Positions 54,917 through 64,000 of a stretch of 64,000 nt of DNA are shown here, piece after piece. Origin of the DNA: Phascolarctos cinereus (Eukaryota; Chordata; Mammalia; Diprotodontia; Phascolarctidae). Location of the stretch: positions 186,001-250,000 of the forward strand of contig NW_018344335.1 in assembly GCF_002099425.1 (NCBI RefSeq), in the 5' to 3' direction. A program made the position numbers and the translations under genes. How positions within the stretch are numbered: the stretch's first letter is position 1; each line of letters starts with the position of its first letter. A model generated the notes under the pieces. It saw only the letters and a program-made list of their open reading frames with translations, was not told where the DNA came from and made no database searches.

Positions 54917-55264
54917 GAATGTTAAACTGAACCCTTCTCAGCATTATGAGGATCTAAGACATCTCCAGAGGCCTAAGATTGGAAAATGCTGTACACATCC
55001 AAAGAAAGAACTATGGAAGTCAAATCGCTATCACTTATCTTTACGTTCTGTTGAGTTTTGTTTCATCTTTCTGATGGTTCCTCCTATTGGTTTTAATTTT
55101 TACTTACAACTTCACTAATGTAAAAATATGTTTATTGGGTATGTAAATGTAAAGCCTATGTCAGATTGTGACATAGGGAGGGTGGGGGGGAGGAAAAGGG
55201 AGAAAAATTTTCAACTCAAAAGCATATGGAAAAAAAAAGAAAAAAGAGAAAGAAAAAAAGAAAA
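52484..55264 (+). mobile_element. L1 LINE, 5'-truncated, about 2.8 kb
   Basis: ORF2 from just before RT motif 1 to its stop, then a 3' UTR (54917-55264) with a G-rich run (55181-55191) and an A-rich tail. A perfect 15-bp target duplication aaaaagatttgttct is at 52469-52483 and 55265-55279, within the MITE. It belongs to a family well preserved compared with the other L1s here. Its 3' end resembles the HAL1 3' end: a G-run, then aaaa-ttt-caactcaaaa. Confidence 0.93.
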
Positions 55265-55530
55265 AAAAAGATTTGTTCTGTAAAACTTGGACTCAGTCAA
55301 AAGGCCACACCCAAGGATTTAGAAGGCCACATGTGGCCTTGAGACCACAGGTTCCTCACCTCTAATTCTAGTCCAACTTCCTCATTTCATAGATCAGGAA
55401 ATTGAGGCCCAAGGAAGTTAAATGACTTGTACAAAGGCATGAAGGTAATAAGTATAAGAAGCAAAATTTGAACCCAAATTCTTTGACTCCAGAGCCAGTG
55501 CTTTTTCCATGGCACCATGCTTGGACTTGC

Positions 55531-56758
55531 TATTGTCTTATGAAAGGTGACATGTTTTAGACCAGCGAAATGCTCCTAAATTAAACTGTAAGTTCCCATC
55601 GTAGTACCTTCAAACTTAAGGATTCAGGTCCCAATGAATTGCTTTCAGTCTTTAAATAGATTTGGATTTTAGGGAATACTAGAATTGTCCATTGTTTTGT
55701 TTTTGATATTCATCTTTTATGATAGTGCTACCTATTTTGTAAAGAATCAGGACTTTTGTTGGCAGTCTAAGGAGAAAGAGCTAAGGCTTCTGAATCTGTT
55801 CTGGAAAGAGAGGTGACTGAGTTATGTATAACATCTTGCTCCCTGAGCTTTACTCACAATTACTGGCAGAATCTGCAAGGAATTGTGTAGCAGTAGTGAT
55901 GGTCGTTGTGGGGGTGGTGGGGCTACCTTGTGTATGCACAGCTATCTATGCTAGCGAGCTCAGATGTTACTCCTTCTAGTTGGTCTCTCATATTTGTGTA
56001 GGTGGAGACACTCTTTGCCGCTTCCTTGTTTTCTCTCTGGTGTGTGTGTGTGTGAGGAGGTTCTTAACCAATCAAGCCTGGGAAAAAGGAAAGGATTATT
56101 TTTGCAACCTTGCCTCTAATATCAACCCAATTAATCATAGCCCTACTACTAGACTATTGATTCACTGCCTAGACATGTTGGCATAAGTATTTACTTTTCT
56201 CTGGGAGATGGTTTTAAAAAAATCAATTATTCACTCTCATCAGCTCTGAGACCCCAGCTAGAAAACGACTTTGGTAAAATATTGACGTCATCAATCTGTC
56301 TCTCCCCTGTCTCTCTTCCCTTCCCTCTCTGCTTCATTTGAGCAAAGATACACATAGATGAGAAATGCAATGGTTAACCACATTTATCATACTAAAAACA
56401 CAAAGTAAACAGGTAAATTAACTCAAGAATACATTTCAGGGAACAAGTACATTCCCTTTTGAGAGAAATGGAAAAGGGAAAAGGAAAAATTGAGGACTGT
56501 CTTGAGGGGGTAGCCATTCTAGGGATTTTTGGCAGCAAAGCATCAATACCAATACACCTCTTTCATGATCCGTAGTCCTAGTCTTAGAGTCCAGAGGTGA
56601 GGGTCTTCTGGTTGTCATGGTTTCACCGCACAGTTTCCCTTCTTCAGCTCTCTAGCTTTGCTTGTCCTCTCTGCTTCTGAACTCTGTTCTCCTACCTGCA
56701 AACACAGTCTTATGTGTGTCTTTAGCTACCCACAACTTCTCAGCCTAGGAGGGCATTT
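55531..56758. other. 1.2 kb unassigned
   Basis: No family recognised. A short TG run lies at 56040-56055. Confidence 0.45.
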
Positions 56759-57135
56759 TTAAAAAAATTTTTTTCTTAATTTTTAACATGTGTTTTTAAA
56801 ACTTTGGGTTACAAATTTTCTCCCTTCCTCCCTCCTCACCCACCATCATTGAAAAGGCAAGCATCTCGATGCATGTTATAGATGTGTAGTCATGCAAAAC
56901 ACTTCCACAGTAGTCATGTTGTGAAAAACTAAGTATATTTCCCTTCATCCTATCCTACCCCCCATTTATTCTGTTCTCTTTTGACCCTGTCCCTCCTCAG
57001 AAGTGTTTCCTTTTGATTATCCCCTCCCCCAATCTGCTCTCCCCTCTATCAACCCCTCTGCTCTCTTGTCCCCTTCCCCCCTTATTTTCCTGCAGGGTAA
57101 GATAGATTTTCATACCCCATTGTGTATGTTATTTC
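56759..57135 (-). mobile_element. HAL1-type 3' tail with a single unit, 5'-truncated
   Basis: Minus-strand copy of the proximal tail unit only: 'aaaactttgggttacaaatt', 'cattgaaaaggcaagcatct', 'catgcaaaacacttccacag', 'ctgcagggtaagatagattt'. It ends in its own A-tail (T-run at 56759-56780) where the young HAL1 copies continue into the second unit. Target duplication ctaggagggcattt (56745) and ctagaagggcattt (57136). Confidence 0.88.
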
Positions 57136-57412
57136 CTAGAAGGGCATTTCTATGAGTCACATCAGCACCACCCTTCCACCCCCATTTCCAACAGCTCCCA
57201 GATTAGAGACCACTCCTTAGGGAATCAGGAATCAAGGAAGAAAAATGAGTGTGATTTAGGCATTGTAGGCATTTATCTCCAGCATCCTGATCTCCTTATC
57301 AATGCCCAGTCATGGCCACCCTAGCATAAGATGGGGGAAGGAAGAAGAGGAAGGAAGAAGAAAAGACATGGGGAAAATTAACATCTTATTATTACTTTTT
57401 CTATTTAAACTT

Positions 57413-57675
57413 CTTGTTGTTGTTATTTATTCCCTTTTTGGTCATGTCCATGACCCCCGTCTTCGTGACCCCATTAGGGGTTTTCTTGGCAAAGATACTG
57501 GAGTGGTTTGCCATCTCCTTCTTCAGCTCATTTTACAGATGAGGAAACTGAGGCAAACAAGGTTAAGTGACTGGCCAGGGTCACATAGCTAGCAAGTGTC
57601 TGAGAATGGCCTGAGGAAGATGAGCCTTTTTGACTTCAGTCCTGGCTCTCTATCTACTGTACCACCTACCTGACC
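57413..57675 (-). mobile_element. MAR1 CORE-SINE, full length
   Basis: 'cttgttgttgttatttattc', 'gtgaccccattaggggtttt', 'cattttacagatgaggaaac', 'tctactgtaccacctacctg'. A perfect 12-bp target duplication ctatttaaactt is at 57401-57412 and 57676-57687. Confidence 0.94.
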
Positions 57676-57687
57676 CTATTTAAACTT

Positions 57688-58469
57688 TAGATATTTGCAA
57701 AAGAGGTTTTTCCCCCCTCTATTATTTAGTGGAGGGTGGAGAGGTGGGAGGAGACAATGCAAATTTCCCTAACATAATTTTTTTTTATTGCATGAAAATA
57801 AAAACATTTTTATGGTTGATTTGGGGCCTTTAAAAATGTCTTAGAAACATTCAAAGTTAGTTGTGTGTACTTCAGGGGAGAGGATGTTCAGCAATTAGGT
57901 TATATCAGACCTGCACACTTTGGTGCTAGGCAGGGGCCAAAATTAAAACAGGCTAAACTTTTTCAGGCTGCAGATAAGTTTTTAGTGGCTCACTTTCCAA
58001 GTAAAGGTAAAATCAATGATTAAACTATTTCACAAAAACACTTTTTTTATCGGGACATAATCCAGAAACTACAATCAGTAAACACATCTTTATGAAGTCA
58101 CCTTCAGTAAAAGACTTCCCAGGGGCAGCAATTTCATTAGAAATCTGAAGACTAACGTTAGTAGCTGCCTCATTTTCTGAGTTTATTTTCTTGAAAAATT
58201 GTTGTTCCCCACTGAGATTTTTCAACAATATGGACGCTTTAATTTGCTTAATTCAGGATGTTTTGATTCGAAATGGTGACGAAGATTGTATTCCTTCAGA
58301 GTGGCTATTACTTCTCAGCAAACATGTTTTGATTCAATCTTCTGTTCCTTTTAATCACCCATGTTACAGTCACCCTAAAAACTTTAATGTTAGAACCCAA
58401 AAGTCTCCACAGCAACTGCTCACATACAAATACTGAACTTAATAACCTTACAGAGTTAATGCCTGATAC
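57688..58469. other. Nothing recognised
   Basis: AT-rich, with short overlapping frames only. Confidence 0.45.
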
Positions 58470-58563
58470 TCATGGAACTTGGAGGGTGGCCATGCAGCAA
58501 GGATTACACTTAAGGACCTAGAGGGCCATATGTGGCCTTGAGGCTGCAAGTTCCCCTTCCCTG
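58470..58563. mobile_element. hAT-type MITE, right-arm fragment
   Basis: 'acttaaggacctagagggcc', 'atatgtggccttgaggctgc' and aagttccccttccctg. Same family as 52367-55366. Confidence 0.75.
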
Positions 58564-58799
58564 CGAGAAATCAAACAATGTTGAAGCAATGAACCAGGGC
58601 AAACCACAGTGTGAAGGAAGGACTTGGTGCAAGTCACCAGTCCCTATGGCCTCAGCAAATGGTGCCTTCTTAGCCACTGTACTAGAAAGGAATGACATAA
58701 CAAAATGCCCGAGGTCAATAACAAAGAAATGATCTAGAAGAGTGAGCTCAAACTTGGTACTATAAAAATTTTAATACCATGAGGACCAGAGACATTGAA

Positions 58800-61700
58800 G
58801 GGATAAACAAGGTACAACCCATGAATTAGATAATAAAATTTTAGAATAAACTATAAAGGTAATGGATTTTAAAAGAAACAAAGAAAACCTTTGAAAAAAG
58901 AATAGGAAAAAGAAAAGTGAGAGACACAAGAAGTTGAAGAAGAAAAGAAGAGAGATTTTGAACTAATCATTTAAATGAGTGAGGAAAAAGAAAGGACAAA
59001 AGATGGGAGACTAATTAAATAAAAATAAGCCAATAATTTAACAAAATCTCCAAACTAGGGAAAGCATAGGCAGACATGAGCAGGATGGTAATTGGGTGGT
59101 AAAAAAAAAAATTGGAGTTGCATCAAAGTAATCCAGGCTAAACAAATCACAGAAACAAAGTATTAATTTAATGTGGAGGGAGATTTTTTTAATACTAAGA
59201 AAATATTAAAGAAATAAATGAATAAAATATGAAGCCTACATCTCATCACTTTAAATGTGAATGAACTAAACAAACAAATAAAATAAAAGAGAGAATGAAC
59301 AAGAAAATAAAATACCATAATCTGTTGCTTGCAAGAAACACATATAAAAGAGCAAAGGAATACAAAATCAAAACAAGAGGCTAGAACAAAATATATTATG
59401 CATTGGTGAATGGAAGGAAGTAGGAGTTGGAATCACAATAACAGACATAGCAAATATAAAAATTCACAAGGTAATAAAGATAAACATGGAAATTACATTA
59501 TGCTTAAAGGAATCATAGACAATGATTTAAGAGCAATACTAAAATTTTTTGCAACAAATAGCATAGCATCTAAAATCAAAGGAAAAGTTAAATGAATTGC
59601 AAAAAGATATAAATGATTCCACAATAATAAGAGATCTTAGTCATCTCTCAGAAACAGATAAATCAAATAGAAATATTTCTTTTTTTGGTGAGGCAATTGG
59701 GGTTAAGTGACTTGCCCAGGGTCACAAAGCTAGTAAGTGTTAAGTGTCTGGTCTGAAACTGGATTTGAACTCAGATCCTCCTGACTCCAGGGTTGGTGCT
59801 CTATCCACTGTGCCACCTGGATGCCCCTAGAAATCTTAACAAGAGAAAATATATGATTTTCTTAAATGTCTTAGCACAAAAGTTTTATGCTTTAGTAGCT
59901 TTTGGGACACCCTGTGTTTGAGCTGAAAGATTTATGGTATTTCTTATATGGGAACTTTAAAGAATAGACACATTTCTCAGCACAATTTGCCACCTTTACA
60001 AAAATACACCATGTACTAGGACACAAAATATTATAAATAAAAGATGAAAAGCAGAAAACAGCAAAAAAATGCATCACACAATAAAAAGAGTAATCAGTTG
60101 AGGGAATAAAAGACACAGATCTAAACAGACTTAATAAGAACATCTTGAACAATGGGTTAAAGAAGAAATTAAAGCAACAATATCTCTGCAGAAGTCAGTT
60201 GTAATGATGAAATAATATACCAAAATGTCTAGGATATAGCTAAAACAGTCTTCAAAGGAAAAATTATATCTCTAAAAACATACATTAACAAAATAGAAAA
60301 AGAAAGGATGAATGAATTGAGTATGCAATTAGAAATTAGACAGCAAACAAATAAACAAACGCAAAATAAGCACGAGAGGGTAGATCTTGAAAATAAGAGA
60401 AATCAATAAATTGGAAAGTAAAAAGAATTAAAAGAATAAGCAAGACTAAATCTGGTTCTTTGAAAAGACTAACAAAACTGACAAACCTTTAGCCAACCTG
60501 ATTAAACAGAAAGAAAATAAAATTAATAAAATAAAAAAAATTAACAGACAGAAAAGACAGAAAAGAAATTTTTAAAAGAATTAAGAAAATTTTTAAAAAA
60601 AATAAAAACTAAGAAATAAAAAAGAATTAAGAAAACTATAATCCCAACAAAATAGATTTGAAAAGAAATAGAGGATTGTTTACAAAAATATGAAATATCC
60701 CAATTAAATGAGATGTTAAACAATTTTATTTCAGAATAGGAAACTGAATTATCCAGAAAGGAACAACCAAAGTGGTAGAGTGGAACAGACCTGGATTGAT
60801 AACAATGATAAAGGTCCCTCAAAGAAATAAAGAACAACTCAAATATATGGAAGGATATTCAGTGCTCATGATTGAGCCACACCAAGTTAATAAGAATGAC
60901 AATAGTACCAAAACTAATTTTCAGATTTAGTACTATATCAATCAAACTATCAAGAGGATACTTTATACAAGTAGAAAGGGAAAATTATAATTCATTTGAA
61001 GGAACAAGAGATTTAGAAAATAAAGGAAAGTAAAGAAAATGAGAAAAATGAATGGGATATATTACTTCCAGAACTCACATCATTAGACTATGAAGCATTA
61101 ATAACAAAAACTGTTTTTTTCTAGTTAAAAAAATAGAGAAGTAAATCAATGGAACAGACCAAACATGGAAAAATCAGAAATAATTGGATTTAATAACACA
61201 GTGTTCAATAAGCCCCGAAACATAAATTACCTAGGAAAGAACTCTATGTGACAACAGTTGTTAAGAAAATTGGAATGCAATCTGACAGAAGGAATAGGAA
61301 AGTTGTTGGGTCGAATCTACACTTCAGAACAGCGTTTTACACAATTTGCCACAATCAATTAAAAATAGATGCATGATGTGAATAATAAAGCTCACGCTAA
61401 AATTAAAAGAGAAACAGATCAGGTATCTTTCTCAGTTTTGGCTAGGTGGTAACTTTTTGACAAAATAAGTGATAGAAATAATTACAAAAGATAAAGCAGA
61501 TAATTTTGATTATATGAATTGAAAAAGCTTTTAACTAAACAAAATAAATTCAACTATGATAAGATGGTAAGTCATCCACTGAGAGAGAAAAAAATCTTTG
61601 CATGAAATATTTCTGATAAAGATCTGGATCCAAAATACTAAGGCAACTATCAGAAATGTATTAGGACAACACTCATTTCTAGACATTTAAGTAGTCAAAG

Positions 61701-62520
61701 GACAACATTTCTCAAAAGAACTTCAAACTATTAACAACCATATGAAAAATTGTTTCAAAACATAAAAAGGGAACTGCAAATTGAAACAACTCTTAAGATT
61801 CACCTTACTCCTGACAAATTATCAAAAATGACAAAAGATGAGAATAGTCAATGAACGAAGAGTTGTGAAAAGATAAATATACATAGATTGTTGTAGTTGA
61901 GAGCTGCTTTACTTATTCTGGAAAGCAATTGGGAATTTAACCCTTTGACTCATAGACTCTACTGCTGGCCATTTACCCCAAAGCGGTCAATGACAAAAAG
62001 AAAGGACAAAATATACACCAAAATATTTACAGCAACATTTTTTTTTTGTGGTAGCAAAAAACTGGAAACAAAGTAGATACCTATCTATTAGGGAATGGCT
62101 AAATAAGCTGTTGCACATGAATGTAACACAATATTATTGGGCTATAAGAAATAACAAATGTGATGAATACAAAGAAGCATGAGAAGACTTACAGGTACTG
62201 ATGCAATGTAAAGTGAGCAGAACCAGGAAAACAATATACACATTGAATTCAATAATGTAAATGAAAAAACAACAACAACAATAAAACAAGTGAAACTGAA
62301 TCCTGCAAAATTACAATGACTACACTTGCCTCCCAAAAAGAGATCTATAAAAGTAGCTCCCCAACATCTTTGTAGAGGTATTAGAAGGGTGACTGTGGGT
62401 GAGGGACACTGCATATAAGTAATGACAAGTGAAAGGGGACAGGGAATATTGGGAATGGAGGAGATAATGGTATTTTGTACTTTCTAGTAAAGCAAATGTG
62501 TGCCTTTGGATGGGCACATT
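58800..62520 (+). mobile_element. Very old L1, endonuclease to 3' end
   Basis: Collinear L1 ORF2 landmarks: QETHIKEQ (about 59334), GNYIMLKGIIDNDLRAIL (about 59490), HFSAQFATFTKIHHVLGHKI (59970, end of endonuclease), KTDKPLANLI-like codons (about 60480), the thumb ('gtactatatcaatcaaacta', 60930), KWSKD-like codons (61690) and the C-terminus ('tattagggaatggctaaata', 62085). The 3' UTR runs to about 62520. The RT core around 60700-60850 is largely deleted. It is riddled with stops and is the most diverged L1 here. The 5' limit is uncertain. Confidence 0.7.
59680..59827 (-). mobile_element. WSINE-type SINE inside the old L1
   Basis: T-run, 'ggtgaggcaattggggttaa', 'gtcacaaagctagtaagtgt', tttgaactcagatcctcctg, 'ctatccactgtgccacctgg'. 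Flanks tagaaat on both sides suggest the target duplication. Confidence 0.9.
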
Positions 62521-62634
62521 CTGGGGGAAGATGTTGAGGATTTGGGCCCTGCCTTTCTGATCATATTGGTGTTATTTTTTTTCTTCCTTCTGAGGGAATT
62601 TATCATTATTTCCTACAGTTTCTCCTTTAATTGC

Positions 62635-62865
62635 CCAAGCTAAAGACCTTAGCTTGAAAAGGCCAAAGTCTCCCATTGCATCCAGGGCCATCTCTAGCCA
62701 TCCTGATCTATAATCTTGCCACTGGAACCAGATGGCTCTGGAAGAGAAAGTGAGACTGGTGACTTTGCACAGCCCTCTCTCACTTAAATCCAATTCACCT
62801 GCAAGTCATAGCATAATCTCCTTGATATTACATGGTCCTTTTTGAGAATGAAGGACAAACCTAGT
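62635..62865 (+). mobile_element. RTE-like 3' tail
   Basis: 'aagaccttagcttgaaaagg', 'agatggctctggaagagaaa', 'gtgactttgcacagccctct', gaatgaaggacaaac. Same tail as the composites at 5310-5545 and 16760-16985, here without their body. Confidence 0.75.
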
Positions 62866-64000
62866 TTTAGATGGTGAAGTTGACAAGGACATAGAGTCTC
62901 CTCAGAGATTAGTGAGTACATGATTTAATCATTCAAAAAATGGTTTCTCACCTATGCCTAAATGCATTATCATTTTTGTCTAGGGAGGTCTCCATTTGGT
63001 TTATCATAATATAGGCATTTATTAGCACTATTATTATCGTTGTTTTCATTGCTGCTGTAGAGAGTCTTGAGGATGAGAAAACAGACTCAAGAAAGGCACC
63101 CCAGGTCCCAAGGACAAGAGAGAACCAGATCCTTTTCCAAATCTAAGATCTCATGACTTAATTTGGAGAGAGTGAAAGGAATACAAGTCTTTGGTATGTG
63201 TATGTATCTGTAGGGAGGAAGGTGTTGGGATAATTCAAGCCAAATTAGGAATTCAGGGCAGTTGTGTTTGTTGAGCTATGTTGCATTTTAGAAGTGTTCA
63301 CACGGGTGCTTGATGTCGCTTTCTTTAGATGTATACACAGCCATTTTTTCTGAGGCCATGAGCTGGGACCCAATCATCTTTCTTCCTTTATTAGCAAACT
63401 CTTATGCCAAGCAGAACCTGGTGAGGGTGGCTGGGAGGAATGCTTTAGGAAAAGCGTTAGTCCGCTATTTAAAATCACCAAGAATTGTGGCATGAGTGAT
63501 AGTCTCCACTCAAAATAAACCCAGTTGAGGAACAGAAAATGTTTGGGCTCTAATAATCACAAAGCATTGTCAGACCACCCAGAGTGTCTGCAGTAGAGCT
63601 CTTCTATAACCATGCTTCCATGGTTGCATGCTCCCTCTCTAATAATGACCTATGCTATCATGTTCATTTTGCTACTCCTTGGAGGAAAAAGATTAATAAC
63701 ATGATAAGCTTAGAAATTTACCCTGGTGTTTGAGGTTCTAAAGGTCAGATTTTTCTCCTCTAATTATGTGTCAAAAATCTTTTTTCCCTTAAAGTTGTAT
63801 TTGAAACAATGCTTTTGCAAAAGATTGAAGCCGGGGTGTTTTAAATAGAAGAAAAGCTTGGGTTTTAACTTTCTGATTATTGTGATTTTTTTGTTGCTAC
63901 TCAGCTGTCACGTTCTTTCTTGGTTCTGGCACTGAGATCTTAACCTTAAGCCACCAAGTTACTTTTATCCTCAATATAGGATGATATTTATGAAGCAGAG
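62866..64000. other. 1.1 kb unassigned to the window end
   Basis: No repeat or exon recognised. The 61-codon frame at 63310 has no recognisable motif. Confidence 0.45.

Larger units (their letters stand above)
52367..55366. mobile_element. hAT-type MITE, split by L1
   Basis: Left arm 52367-52483: 'agaggtggggaacctgtggc', ggccacgtgtggtcc, 'tgactaaatcaaaacttcac'. Right arm 55265-55366: 'ttggactcagtcaaaaggcc', 'gccacatgtggccttgagac', caggttcctcacctct. The arms are long inverted complements, so the unit of about 205 bp without L1 is largely palindromic. Other copies: 8727, 17347, 58470. Confidence 0.88.
52316..55530 (-). mobile_element. MIR/THER1 SINE split by a hAT MITE
   Basis: 52316-52366 ('cttatagatctagagttagg', gcaatctagtcc) continues at 55367-55530 ('aacttcctcatttcatagat', 'aaattgaggcccaaggaagt', gaacccaaattctttgac, 'ttttccatggcaccatgctt'). 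The motif tctagtcc occurs at both junctions (52359-52366 and 55367-55374), an 8-bp hAT target duplication of MIR sequence. Confidence 0.88.

Noticed and set aside
63310-63495. Short frame beginning MMSLSLDVYTAIF as a possible terminal exon
   Set aside because: 61 codons, no recognisable family and no splice evidence.
1-64000. Functional tRNA genes suggested by many tRNA-like boxes
   Set aside because: All gagttcaaatcc-type B boxes noted lie in MIR, MAR1 or WSINE SINEs that continue into CORE or A-rich tails. None has a full cloverleaf with a normal end.

Overview
This window looks like gene-poor marsupial nuclear DNA. I base that on its repeat families. There are many copies of a tRNA-derived CORE-SINE whose 3' end matches an RTE/BovB-type LINE (MAR1 type), a shorter A-tailed relative (WSINE type), decayed L1, L2, CR1/L3 and RTE LINEs, several hAT and Tigger DNA transposons, and a young ORF1-only L1 relative (HAL1 type). 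Family names are from memory of published mammalian repeats and were not searched. The short A-tailed SINE leans towards an Australian marsupial, but I cannot fix the species.

I recognise no host protein-coding exon, tRNA, rRNA or CRISPR array. Every long open frame is a LINE remnant, a read-through of simple sequence, or chance.

Layout. 1-1.74 kb: 3' part of a HAL1 copy. 1.8-9.8 kb: SINEs, a Tigger1-like element carrying a SINE, and a composite repeat with RTE tails at both ends. 9.8-19.5 kb: old L2, CR1/L3 and MIR, plus a second RTE composite. 19.5-22.2 kb: a full-length HAL1 copy on the minus strand with a perfect 16-bp target duplication. 22-31 kb: sparse old SINEs, microsatellites and unassigned sequence. 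31.4-32.7 kb: a hAT-Charlie element keeping the C-terminal part of a transposase. 33-39 kb: L2, MIR, RTE and a SINE-in-SINE-in-LINE nest. 40.0-40.3 kb: a retrocopy of 7SL (SRP) RNA. 41-50 kb: hAT and Tigger-type MITEs and old L1 pieces, one forming an inverted repeat. 52.3-55.5 kb: an L1 inside a hAT MITE inside a MIR. 56.8-57.1 kb: another HAL1-type tail. 58.8-62.5 kb: a very old L1.

No genes act together here. The biology is a record of transposon succession: MIR, L2 and CR1/L3 first, then hAT and Tigger elements, then MAR1 and WSINE SINEs, young L1 and HAL1. The most interesting points are the full-length HAL1 with a tandemly duplicated 3' UTR, the Tigger1-like deletion derivative, the twin-tailed RTE composite, the 7SL retrocopy, and the nests that fix relative ages.
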